From: JAAYCI01 sp031551695 | GTDB lineage: Bacteria; Bacillota; Clostridia; Oscillospirales; Ruminococcaceae | NCBI GenBank assembly: GCA_031551695.1 | Contig: JAVBNG010000003.1 | Span: 1 to 64,000, forward strand | Reading direction: 5' to 3' | DNA: 64,000 nt | In this document: positions 17,906-26,960 of the stretch, in pieces | How the letters are laid out: the number at the start of each line of letters is the position of its first letter | Position numbering within the stretch: the stretch's first letter is position 1 | Made by a program: the position numbers and the translations under genes | The notes under the pieces: model-generated | What the model saw: only the letters and a program-made list of their open reading frames with translations | What the model was told of the DNA's origin: nothing | Databases searched by the model: none

Positions 17906-20900
17906 ATGGTGAATGTCAAGCCGGTAAAGCTTGGGGCAACGGAGAGGATGAGCTTTTCCCGCATCGATGAAGTGCTGGATATGCCCAACCTCATCGAAGT
18001 GCAGAAAAACTCTTACCAGTGGTTTTTGGAAGAGGGGCTGAAGGAGATTTTCCGCGACGTTGGCAGCGTGGAAGATTACAGCGGCAATCTGGTTTTGGAT
18101 TTTGTGGGCTACCGGCTGGATTCCCAGCCCAAATACAGCATTAAAGAATGCAAGGACCGCGACGTGACCTACGCCGCGCCGCTTCGCGTTACCACACGCC
18201 TTTTAAATAAAGAAACGGGCGAGGTGAAGGAGCAGGAGATCTTCATGGGGGATTTCCCGCTGATGACAGAAAGCGGCACCTTCATCATCAACGGCGCCGA
18301 GCGCGTCATCGTTTCGCAGCTGGTGCGTTCGCCCGGCGTGTACTTTGGCGAAAGCTATGACAAAACCGGCAAAAAGCTGTTCACCGCCACGCTGAACCCG
18401 AACCGCGGCGCGTGGCTGGAATATGAGACCGACTCCATCGACGTGTTCAGCGTGCGCATCGACAAAACGCGCAAGCTGCCCGTCACCGTGTTTATGCGCG
18501 CCTTAGGCCTTGGCGAAGACAGCCAGATCCGCGACTTTTTCGGCGACGACGACCGCATTGAGAGCACCATTGCGAAGGACCCGACAAAAAACGTGGAAGA
18601 GGGCCTTTTGGAGACCTACCGCAAGCTGCGCCCGGGCGAGCCGCCCACGGTGGAAAGCGCGGAGACCCACATCACCAATTTGTTTTTTGACCCCCACCGC
18701 TACGATTTGAGCCGGTTTGGCCGCTACAAAGTGAACCGCAAGTTGGCCATTGCCCGGCGTATTTCCGGTTTTGTGGCCGCCCGCGACGTGATTGCCCCGC
18801 TGACGGGCGAACTGCTGTGCGCCGCCGGCGATAAAATCTCGTCTGAAACTGCCCTTGCCATTGAAAAGAGCGGTGTTTCCGTTGTGTATCTCACCATCGA
18901 CGAAAACGAGGTGAAGGTGATTTCCAACGGCGTGGTGGACGCGAACGAGTTTTTGAGTTTTGACATCAAAGTCGAATGTGGCATCAGCGAGAAAGTGAAT
19001 TTCGCCGTGCTGCAGGAGATCATGACCGAGACGGACGACGCGGGCGAGCAGCAGGAGTTGATCCGCAAAAACCGCGACCGCCTTGTGAGCCGCACCATCA
19101 CGGTGGACGACATCTTCTCCTCCGTCAACTACTTGAACGGCCTGGCCCACGGCATTGGCACAACGGATGACATCGACCACCTGGGCAACCGCCGCATCCG
19201 CAGCGTGGGCGAACTGCTGCAGAACCAGTTCCGCATCGGTTTCTCCCGCATGGAGCGCGTCATTCGAGAGCGCATGACCCTGCAGGCCCAGGATATGGAC
19301 GTGGTGACGCCCCAGGCCCTCATCAACATCCGCCCGGTGACAAGCGCCATCAAGGAGTTTTTCGGTTCGTCTCCTCTCAGCCAGTTCATGGACCAGAATA
19401 ATCCCCTGGCGGAACTGACGCACAAGCGCCGCCTGTCGGCCCTTGGGCCAGGCGGTCTCTCCCGCGACCGCGCGGGCTTTGAGGTGCGCGACGTGCACTA
19501 CAGCCACTACGGCCGCATGTGCCCCATTGAAACGCCGGAAGGCCCGAACATCGGCCTGATCTCCTACCTTGCAACCTTTGCCCGTATCAACGAGTACGGG
19601 TTTATTGAAGCGCCCTTCCGCAGGGTGGACAAGGCCACCGGCGTCATTACGGACGAAGTGGTGTACATGACCGCCGACGTGGAGGATGAGTACGTGGTGG
19701 CGCAGGCCAACGAGCCCATCGACGCCGACGGCTGTTTTGAACGCAGCCGTGTGCGTGCCCGCTACCGTGACCTGATCATTGAAACGGAACGGGAAAAAGC
19801 CGACTACATGGACGTGTCGCCGAAGATGGTGGTGTCTGTGGCCACGGCGATGATCCCGTTTTTGGAAAACGACGACGCGAACCGCGCGCTGATGGGCTCC
19901 AACATGCAGCGCCAGGCCGTGCCGCTTTTGGTGCCGGAACAGCCCATTGTGGCCACCGGCATGGAGTATAAGGCCGCGACGGACTCCGGCGTGTGCGTGC
20001 TGGCGAAGCGCGCGGGCGTGGTGGAGCGTGTTTCGGCCGAGCGCATTGACGTGCGCACGCCGAAGGGCGAGACGGACGAATATGAGCTGATCAAGTTCAT
20101 GCGCTCGAACCAGGGCACCTGTGTGAACCAGCGGCCCATTGTGAGCAAGGGCGACAAAGTGGTGGAGGGCATGGTCATCGCCGATGGCCCGGCCACGGCC
20201 AACGGCGAAATTTCCCTTGGCAAAAACGCCCTCATCGGCTTCATGACGTGGGAGGGCTACAACTACGAGGACGCCGTTCTCATCAACGAGAAAATCGTGC
20301 GGGACGACGTGTACACCTCCATCCACATCGAGGAGTACGAGCTGGAAGCCCGCGAGACGAAGCTGGGGCCGGAGGAAATTACCCGGGACATTCCGAACGT
20401 GGGCGAGGACGCGCTGAAGGATCTGGACGAGCGCGGCATCATCCGCATCGGCGCCGAGGTGACAGCAGGGGATATTCTGGTTGGCAAGGTGACGCCGAAG
20501 GGCGAGACCGAGCTGACGCCGGAAGAGCGCCTGCTGCGCGCCATTTTTGGCGAAAAAGCGCGGGAAGTGCGCGACACATCCCTGCGCGTGCCCCACGGCG
20601 AATACGGCATCATTGTGGACGTGAAGGTGTTCACGCCGGAAAACAGTGATGAGCTGCAGCCCGGCGTGCGGGAAGTGGTGCGCTGCTACATTGCCCAGAA
20701 GAGAAAAATCTCCGTGGGCGACAAGATGGCCGGCCGCCACGGGAACAAGGGCGTTGTCTCGCGCATTTTGCCGCAGGAGGACATGCCGTTCCTCGAAGAC
20801 GGCACGCCGCTGGACATTGTGCTGAACCCTCTGGGCGTGCCCAGCCGCATGAACATCGGCCAGGTGCTGGAAGTACACCTTGGCTATGCCGCGAAAGCGC

Positions 20901-21628
20901 TGGGGTGGAAGGTGATGACCCCGGTGTTCGATGGCGCCAACGAATATGACATCATGGACTGCTTCCGCGAAGCGGGCATGGAAGAAGACGGAAAAAGCGT
21001 CGTATATGACGGCCGCACGGGCGACAAGTTCGACAACCGCGTCACCGTGGGCTACATGTATTACCTGAAACTCCACCACCTGGTGGACGACAAGATCCAC
21101 GCCCGTTCCACCGGCCCGTACAGCCTTGTTACGCAGCAGCCGTTGGGCGGCAAGGCCCAGTTTGGCGGCCAGCGCTTTGGCGAGATGGAAGTGTGGGCGC
21201 TGGAAGCTTACGGCGCGGCGTACACCCTGCAGGAGATCCTTACCGTTAAGAGCGACGACGTGGTGGGCCGCGTGAAGACTTACGAAGCCATTGTGAAGGG
21301 CCAGAAGGTGCCGAAGGCGGGAATTCCGGAGAGCTTCCGCGTGCTGATAAAAGAGCTGCAGAGCCTTGGCCTTGACGTGGTGGTGCAGGACGAGATGGGT
21401 GGAGAAATCGACCTGAAGCAAAACTACGACGAGGACGACGGCGGCTATGACCGGGGCGACCTCTCCCTTGGCGACGACGTGATTTTGGAAGACGAACTGG
21501 CAGGGGACTATTCGATAGAGGAAGCCGAAGCGGAAGAGGAATTCGAGGATGAAGAGGACGTGCAGCCGCTGAACCCTGAAGACCTGTTCTCGGAAGAAGA
21601 CATCATTGACGACGGCCTGATAGACTGA
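17906..21628 (+). CDS. rpoB: DNA-directed RNA polymerase subunit beta
   Basis: A 1240-residue RpoB, complete. The rifampicin-pocket region around residue 486 reads SSPLSQFMDQNNPLAELTHK, then RRLSALGPGGLSRDRAG, with the usual drug-sensitive residues Q, D, H, R and S. Later conserved blocks include GRHGNKGVVSRI and GGKAQFGGQRFGEMEVWAL. The C-terminal tail (about 1170-1240) is strongly acidic, as in many Clostridia. GGGAGTGG precedes the ATG. It is paired with rpoC 77 bases downstream. No ribosomal-protein genes flank it, unlike the usual rplKAJL-rpoBC order. Confidence 0.98.
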   Translation: MVNVKPVKLGATERMSFSRIDEVLDMPNLIEVQKNSYQWFLEEGLKEIFRDVGSVEDYSGNLVLDFVGYRLDSQPKYSIKECKDRDVTYAAPLRVTTRLLNKETGEVKEQEIFMGDFPLMTESGTFIINGAERVIVSQLVRSPGVYFGESYDKTGKKLFTATLNPNRGAWLEYETDSIDVFSVRIDKTRKLPVTVFMRALGLGEDSQIRDFFGDDDRIESTIAKDPTKNVEEGLLETYRKLRPGEPPTVESAETHITNLFFDPHRYDLSRFGRYKVNRKLAIARRISGFVAARDVIAPLTGELLCAAGDKISSETALAIEKSGVSVVYLTIDENEVKVISNGVVDANEFLSFDIKVECGISEKVNFAVLQEIMTETDDAGEQQELIRKNRDRLVSRTITVDDIFSSVNYLNGLAHGIGTTDDIDHLGNRRIRSVGELLQNQFRIGFSRMERVIRERMTLQAQDMDVVTPQALINIRPVTSAIKEFFGSSPLSQFMDQNNPLAELTHKRRLSALGPGGLSRDRAGFEVRDVHYSHYGRMCPIETPEGPNIGLISYLATFARINEYGFIEAPFRRVDKATGVITDEVVYMTADVEDEYVVAQANEPIDADGCFERSRVRARYRDLIIETEREKADYMDVSPKMVVSVATAMIPFLENDDANRALMGSNMQRQAVPLLVPEQPIVATGMEYKAATDSGVCVLAKRAGVVERVSAERIDVRTPKGETDEYELIKFMRSNQGTCVNQRPIVSKGDKVVEGMVIADGPATANGEISLGKNALIGFMTWEGYNYEDAVLINEKIVRDDVYTSIHIEEYELEARETKLGPEEITRDIPNVGEDALKDLDERGIIRIGAEVTAGDILVGKVTPKGETELTPEERLLRAIFGEKAREVRDTSLRVPHGEYGIIVDVKVFTPENSDELQPGVREVVRCYIAQKRKISVGDKMAGRHGNKGVVSRILPQEDMPFLEDGTPLDIVLNPLGVPSRMNIGQVLEVHLGYAAKALGWKVMTPVFDGANEYDIMDCFREAGMEEDGKSVVYDGRTGDKFDNRVTVGYMYYLKLHHLVDDKIHARSTGPYSLVTQQPLGGKAQFGGQRFGEMEVWALEAYGAAYTLQEILTVKSDDVVGRVKTYEAIVKGQKVPKAGIPESFRVLIKELQSLGLDVVVQDEMGGEIDLKQNYDEDDGGYDRGDLSLGDDVILEDELAGDYSIEEAEAEEEFEDEEDVQPLNPEDLFSEEDIIDDGLID

Positions 21629-21633
21629 CGTGA

Positions 21634-21653
21634 GCGGTAGCCAAGGCTACCGC
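21634..21653 (+). other. rpoB-rpoC intergenic hairpin
   Basis: GCGGTAGCC (21634-21642) pairs perfectly with GGCTACCGC (21645-21653). No T-run follows, so it may mark an RNA-processing or stability element rather than a terminator. Confidence 0.55.
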
Positions 21654-21705
21654 ACGGCAGGAAAACCGACCGCGAACAATTAACGGATAAGGGAAGGCTG
21701 AATAT

Positions 21706-24700
21706 ATGGATTATTACGAGTTTGACTCTATCAGGATAGCACTCGCCTCGCCGGAGCAGATCCGCACCTGGAGCTACGGCGAGGTGAAGAAGCCCGAAAC
21801 CATCAACTACCGCACGCTGAAACCGGAGCGCGACGGCCTGTTTTGCGAGCGCATTTTTGGCCCAACAAAGGACTGGGAATGCCACTGCGGCAAGTACAAG
21901 CGCATCCGCTACAAGGGCAAGGTGTGCGAGCGCTGCGGCGTGGAAGTGACCCGCGCCAAGGTGCGCCGCGAGCGCATGGGCCATATCGAGCTGGCCGCGC
22001 CGGTCAGCCATATTTGGTACTTCAAAGGCATCCCCAGCCGCATCGGCCTCATTTTGGACATCAGCCCGCGCCTTTTGGAAAAAGTGCTGTATTTTGCCGC
22101 TTACATCGTGACGGACCCGGGCTTTACGCCGCTGGAAGAAAAACAGCTGCTGAGCGAAAAAGAATACCGGGACATGCGCGAGCGCTATGAGGACGAGTTT
22201 GAAGCGGGCATGGGCGCCGAGGCCGTGCAGGCGCTGCTTGCGAAAATTGATTTGGACAAGCTGGCGGAGGAACTGCGTGAAGAGCTGCAGGACGCCGGCG
22301 GCCAGAAGCGCGTGCGCGTTTTGAAGCGCCTGGAAGTGGTGGAAGCGTTCCGTTCCTCTGGCAACAGCCCTGAGTGGATGATCTTGAACGTCATCCCGGT
22401 CATCCCGCCGGACATCCGCCCCATGGTGCAACTGGACGGCGGCCGTTTTGCCACCAGCGATTTGAACGATTTGTACCGCCGCGTAATCAACCGCAACAAC
22501 CGCCTGAAGCGTTTGCTCGAGCTTGGCGCGCCGGATATCATTGTGCGCAACGAAAAGCGTATGCTGCAAGAAGCGGTGGACGCCCTCATCGACACCGGCC
22601 GCCGCGGCCGCCCGGTGACGGGCCCGAACAACCGCCCGCTGAAAAGTCTTTCGGACATGCTGAAGGGCAAGCAGGGCCGTTTCCGCCAGAACCTTTTGGG
22701 CAAGCGTGTGGACTATTCCGGCCGTTCGGTCATTGTGGTTGGGCCGGAACTGAAAATGTACCAATGCGGCCTGCCGAAGGAGATGGCGCTGGAGCTGTTC
22801 AAGCCCTTTGTGATGAAGGATCTTGTGAACAACGGCATTGCCAACAACATCAAAAGCGCCCGCAAAATGGTGGAGCGCACCCGCACGGAGGTGTGGGACT
22901 CCCTGGAGACCGTCATCAAAGACCACGCGGTGCTTTTGAACCGCGCGCCCACGCTGCACCGCCTCGGCATTCAGGCTTTTGAGCCGGTGCTGGTGGAAGG
23001 CCGCGCTTTGAAGCTGCACCCGCTGGTGTGTACGGCTTATAACGCCGACTTCGACGGCGACCAGATGGCGGTGCACGTGCCCCTTTCGGAAGAGGCCCAG
23101 CGCGAGGCCCGCATGCTGATGCTGGCCAGCAAGAACCTGCTGAAACCGTCCGACGGCAAGCCCGTTACCGTGCCCACCCAGGACATGGTGCTGGGCAGCT
23201 ACTACCTCACCATCCGCACAGACGGCGAGCCCGGCGAAGGCAAGGTGTTCGGCGACGAGAACGAGGCGATTTTGGCCTACACCGAGGGCGCCATCACCCT
23301 GCACTCGAAAATCAAGGTGCGCCGCGAGCGCGAAGTGAACGGCAAGCTGCAGACCAAGGTGGTGGACACCTCCGCCGGCATCATCCTGTTCAACGAGCAC
23401 CTGCCGCAGGACCTTGGCTATGTTGACCGCAGCGACCCGGAAGAGATTTTCCGCTATGAAGTGGACTTTTTGGTGAACAAGAAAAAGCTGGGCGACATCA
23501 TCGACCGCTCCATCCAGTGCCACGGCACCGCCATGACGGCGGAGATGCTGGACAAAATCAAGGCGCTGGGCTTCAAATACTCCACCCTTTCGGGCCTTAC
23601 GGTGGCCGTTACCGACGCGGTGATCCCGCCGGAAAAACCGGAGCTGATTGCCGGGGCGGAGGAGAAGATCGTCGCCATCACAAAGCAGTACGACAAGGGC
23701 TTCATTTCCAACGACGAACGTTTGAAGGGCATTCTGGACGTGTGGGAAAAAACCACCAGCGACGTTTCCGACGCGCTGGAGAAAAACCTGCACACCAACA
23801 ATCCCATTTACATGATGGCGGACTCCGGCGCCCGCGGCAGCATGCAGCAGATCCGCCAGCTGGCGGGCATGCGCGGCCTGATTGCGAACACGTCCGGCAA
23901 GACCATCGAGATCCCCATCCGCTCCAACTACCGCGAGGGCCTCGACATCTTGGAATACTTCATCGCCAGCCGCGGCGCGCGCAAGGGCCTGGCGGACACG
24001 GCGCTTCGTACCGCCGAGTCCGGCTATCTTACCCGGCGCCTCGTGGACGTTTCGCAGGACGTAATCATCCGCGAGGAGGATTGCTGCAGCGAAGAGGGCA
24101 TCACCATTTCCGACATTTACGGCGATGGCAACACCGTTATCGAGCCGCTGAGCGAGCGCCTTGTAGGCCGTTACCCGGTGCGGGACATCAAGCACCCGGA
24201 AACGGGCGAAGTACTTGTGACCACCGACACCATGATGACCGAGGCCGACGCCAAAAAAGTGGTGGAGGCGGGCATTACGCAGGTGGAGATCCGCAGCGTG
24301 TTGTTCTGCAAAGCCAAGGCCGGCGCCTGCGCCAAGTGTTATGGCAGTAACCTTGCCAACGGCCGCGAAGTCAGCATCGGCGAGGCTGTGGGCATCATCG
24401 CGGCGCAGTCCATCGGCGAGCCGGGCACCCAGCTCACCATGCGCACGTTCCACACCGGCGGCATCATCTCGGCGGAGGACATCACCCAGGGCCTGCCCCA
24501 CGTTGAGGAACTGTTTGAGGCGCGCAAGCCGAAAGCCCTCGCCATCATGACGGAGATCGCGGGCACGGCCCACATCGACGACACGAAGAAGAACCGCCAC
24601 GTGGTGGTGACAGGCACGGACGAAAACGGCGCGCCTGTGGAAAAAAGCTACCTTATCCCCTTTGGCCAGCGCATTCGCGTGCAGGAAGGCGACGTGCTGG

Positions 24701-25242
24701 AGTTGGGCGACATGCTGACGGAGGGCCACGCCTACCCGCACGACATCCTGTCCATCAAGGGCGTTACCGCCGTGGAGAATTACCTCATCCAGGAAGTGCA
24801 AAGCGTGTACCGCCAGCAGGGCGTTGATATTAATGACAAGCATATCGAAGTCATTGTGCGGCAGATGATGCGCAAGGTGCGCATCGAAGAGCCAGGCTCC
24901 ACCGAGTTCATGAGCGGCATGCAGGCCGAGCGCGCGGAAGTGGAAGCACAGAACCGCGAGATTGAAGCGCGCATTGCGGCGGGCGAAGCGGACCTTGCCC
25001 CCGCCACTTACCAGCATGTGCTGCTGGGCATTACCAAGGCCTCCCTTGCCACAGACAGCTTCCTGTCCGCCGCGTCCTTCCAGGAGACCACCCGCGTGCT
25101 TACCGACGCCGCCATCAAGGGCAAAGTAGACCCGCTGCTGGGCCTGAAGGAAAACGTGATTATCGGCAAGCTGATTCCCGCCGGCACAGGTATCCCTGAA
25201 GTGGAGGAAATGCTTGAGGATGGAGAAGACCTGGCACTCTGA
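21706..25242 (+). CDS. rpoC: DNA-directed RNA polymerase subunit beta'
   Basis: A 1178-residue RpoC. The amino-terminal zinc ribbon is CHCGKYKRIRYKGKVCERCG (about 60-80). The catalytic Mg-binding NADFDGDQMAVH begins at about residue 446. The second zinc site is CKAKAGACAKC near 868. The trigger-loop region follows (SIGEPGTQLTMRTFHTGG). There is no large insertion between conserved blocks. AGGGAAGG precedes the ATG by about nine bases. A strong terminator follows 40 bases after the stop. Confidence 0.98.
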   Translation: MDYYEFDSIRIALASPEQIRTWSYGEVKKPETINYRTLKPERDGLFCERIFGPTKDWECHCGKYKRIRYKGKVCERCGVEVTRAKVRRERMGHIELAAPVSHIWYFKGIPSRIGLILDISPRLLEKVLYFAAYIVTDPGFTPLEEKQLLSEKEYRDMRERYEDEFEAGMGAEAVQALLAKIDLDKLAEELREELQDAGGQKRVRVLKRLEVVEAFRSSGNSPEWMILNVIPVIPPDIRPMVQLDGGRFATSDLNDLYRRVINRNNRLKRLLELGAPDIIVRNEKRMLQEAVDALIDTGRRGRPVTGPNNRPLKSLSDMLKGKQGRFRQNLLGKRVDYSGRSVIVVGPELKMYQCGLPKEMALELFKPFVMKDLVNNGIANNIKSARKMVERTRTEVWDSLETVIKDHAVLLNRAPTLHRLGIQAFEPVLVEGRALKLHPLVCTAYNADFDGDQMAVHVPLSEEAQREARMLMLASKNLLKPSDGKPVTVPTQDMVLGSYYLTIRTDGEPGEGKVFGDENEAILAYTEGAITLHSKIKVRREREVNGKLQTKVVDTSAGIILFNEHLPQDLGYVDRSDPEEIFRYEVDFLVNKKKLGDIIDRSIQCHGTAMTAEMLDKIKALGFKYSTLSGLTVAVTDAVIPPEKPELIAGAEEKIVAITKQYDKGFISNDERLKGILDVWEKTTSDVSDALEKNLHTNNPIYMMADSGARGSMQQIRQLAGMRGLIANTSGKTIEIPIRSNYREGLDILEYFIASRGARKGLADTALRTAESGYLTRRLVDVSQDVIIREEDCCSEEGITISDIYGDGNTVIEPLSERLVGRYPVRDIKHPETGEVLVTTDTMMTEADAKKVVEAGITQVEIRSVLFCKAKAGACAKCYGSNLANGREVSIGEAVGIIAAQSIGEPGTQLTMRTFHTGGIISAEDITQGLPHVEELFEARKPKALAIMTEIAGTAHIDDTKKNRHVVVTGTDENGAPVEKSYLIPFGQRIRVQEGDVLELGDMLTEGHAYPHDILSIKGVTAVENYLIQEVQSVYRQQGVDINDKHIEVIVRQMMRKVRIEEPGSTEFMSGMQAERAEVEAQNREIEARIAAGEADLAPATYQHVLLGITKASLATDSFLSAASFQETTRVLTDAAIKGKVDPLLGLKENVIIGKLIPAGTGIPEVEEMLEDGEDLAL

Positions 25243-25282
25243 TGATGCTGCGCCGCAGGGGACTTCGGCCCTTGCGACGACG

Positions 25283-25309
25283 AAGGAACCCCCAACGGGG
25301 GTTCCTTTT
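25283..25309 (+). terminator. Rho-independent terminator of rpoBC
   Basis: AAGGAACCCCC-AAC-GGGGGTTCCTT, an 11-pair stem with TTTT at its foot. It is the clearest terminator in the window. Confidence 0.95.
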
Positions 25310-25357
25310 GCAAGCAGACATCCGGGCCGTGGCGCGGTGCGGCTTACGGGACGTGCC

Positions 25358-26920
25358 GTGCAGCAGGACGTGCGGTTTTTCCCGTCCCGGTTTTGCATGG
25401 CGGCGTGCCTGCTGTTTGCGGGGCTGTTTGCAGTGGCGCTGGTTTCAGCCGTGTTTGCAAACAGCGGCCAAGGGTATGATTTCTGCTGGTATTGGCTGCT
25501 TGCTGCGGCAGGCGGCGGCGCGGTGGCCGTGTTTTTGCTTTCGGCGCTGCTGAACCGGCTGCCCCCCATGGCAAAGTTTTCGGAACAATTGCTGCTGCCG
25601 CTGGTGCTGGTGCTGCTATGTGCCTTTTATGTGCTGGCGGGCTGCGTGATGCAGGTGCAGCCGCAGTTGGCCGGGGACGTTGGCCTCACCTTTACAAAGG
25701 TCTTGGGCTATGTGAACGGCGGCGCGTTTCCGTCCGACTTTTTGGCGCGCCAGCCGGAAGAAACAGGTGTTTTCTTTGTTTGGGCCGGGTTTTTCAGCTT
25801 GGCACGTCTGTTTGGCGCAACCAATTTTATGGTGCCGGCCGTTTTGCTGAACGCCATTTGTATGGCGGGCACGGCGGCGCTTACGTACCTGTGTGTGCGG
25901 CGCGTGTTTGGCGTGAACCGCGCCTGGTATGCGTTGCTGCTGTTTGGCCTTACCGTGGCGCTGTTTGCCTGGGCGCCGCTGCCATGTGCGGAGTTGCTGT
26001 GCATGCCTGTGCTGACGGGCGCGGCGTGTTTGTGGCTGAACGTGCGCAGTGCGTGGCGCGCCGGGAACGAAAGGTGCGCACAGGTGCGCGCGGGTTTGCT
26101 TGCGTTGCTGCTGGCGGCGGGCACGGCGCTGTGCCCGGTGGCTGTTGTTTTGTTCGTGGCGCTGATGCTGGATTTGGCCTTGTTGCTGCGCGGAAAGGGC
26201 CGCCGGTGGGTGGCGCTGGCCGCCGCCGTTCCATTTTGCGGGGCCTACCTTGGGCTGATGGCCCTGCTTGGCACGGCTGTGGCAGGGGTGCCGTTCCGCC
26301 TTGTGCTGCGAGGCCTTTTCGCCGGGAAAGGCACCACCTCCATTGGCGGCCTGGCCGCCGCAATGGGAAGACTGTTTTCCGACGGGCTGTTTGGCGCGGG
26401 CGGCATTTTGCAGGTGGCGAAAGCCGGCAATTCCGCTTTAACGGGGCTGTTTGCCACGGGCGGGGCGCAATACGCAGCGATGGCTTACGCGGCGTTCGCG
26501 CTGCTGGCGGGCACGCTGGCGTGGGCGGTCATCGCAGCGCTGAAATCTGCCTATCGGCGCAATTACACCCTGGCTTTTATGCGCGTGGCGCTGGTGGGCA
26601 TGCTGCTGTGGCTGGCGTTTTTACCCTATTACGCCCGCGGCGTGCTGGCGTTTTTGCCGTTGCTGGTGGCCACGGCGGCGGAAGCCCCCGCTGTGCGGGT
26701 GCGCCGTGTGGTGGCTCTGCCGGAGCCGGTAGAGTGGGAAGAGCCCGAAGAATTCGAAGAGCCCGAAGAACCGGAAGAACCGGAAGAGCCGGAAGAGCCG
26801 GAAGAGCCGGAAGAGCCGGAAGAGCCGGAAGAGCCGCAGGAGGAACTTCTGCCGGACCATATGGCGCCGGAGTTTTTCATTCGGCAAAACATTGAGCTGT
26901 TTAAGAATTCATCAAAATAG
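25358..26920 (+). CDS. Polytopic membrane protein (GT-C / PMT-like) with EEP-repeat tail
   Basis: About 520 residues with 11-12 hydrophobic helices and an extracytoplasmic loop after the second helix pair (VGLTFTKVLGYVNGGAFPSDFL). The arrangement resembles membrane glycosyltransferases of the dolichyl-phosphate-mannose mannosyltransferase type, but no family signature is decisive. The cytoplasmic tail (about 455-495) is a run of Glu-Glu-Pro repeats, ending in DHMAPEFFIRQNIELFKNSSK. The start is uncertain: GTG 25358, GTG 25370 and ATG 25397 are all possible. Any start before 25309 would lie upstream of the rpoBC terminator. It is followed 40 bases later by recA. Confidence 0.65.
   Translation: MQQDVRFFPSRFCMAACLLFAGLFAVALVSAVFANSGQGYDFCWYWLLAAAGGGAVAVFLLSALLNRLPPMAKFSEQLLLPLVLVLLCAFYVLAGCVMQVQPQLAGDVGLTFTKVLGYVNGGAFPSDFLARQPEETGVFFVWAGFFSLARLFGATNFMVPAVLLNAICMAGTAALTYLCVRRVFGVNRAWYALLLFGLTVALFAWAPLPCAELLCMPVLTGAACLWLNVRSAWRAGNERCAQVRAGLLALLLAAGTALCPVAVVLFVALMLDLALLLRGKGRRWVALAAAVPFCGAYLGLMALLGTAVAGVPFRLVLRGLFAGKGTTSIGGLAAAMGRLFSDGLFGAGGILQVAKAGNSALTGLFATGGAQYAAMAYAAFALLAGTLAWAVIAALKSAYRRNYTLAFMRVALVGMLLWLAFLPYYARGVLAFLPLLVATAAEAPAVRVRRVVALPEPVEWEEPEEFEEPEEPEEPEEPEEPEEPEEPEEPEEPQEELLPDHMAPEFFIRQNIELFKNSSK
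26736..26836 (+). repeat. Minisatellite of 9-base GAAGAGCCG units
   Basis: Tandem, near-perfect 9-base units (GAAGAGCCG, with early GAAGAACCG and GAAGAGCCC variants) encode the (Glu-Glu-Pro) tail of the membrane protein. At least six adjacent perfect copies sit at the right end. The unit length is a multiple of three, so copy-number changes keep the frame. Confidence 0.9.
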
Positions 26921-26960
26921 TAACGAAAATATGCAGTAAAATGAAGAGGAGACGAGCAAA

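Noticed and set aside
18503..21421. Very long reading frame antisense to rpoB
   Set aside because: It is the complement of a conserved gene with GC-rich third positions; the protein has no domain signature and no ribosome site.
21508..25569. Very long reading frame antisense to rpoC
   Set aside because: Same reason; its His/Ala/Val-rich composition is typical of complements of GC-rich genes.
26921..26960. LexA box upstream of recA
   Set aside because: No GAAC-N4-GTTC or CGAAC-type dyad is seen in the gap or the preceding 60 bases.
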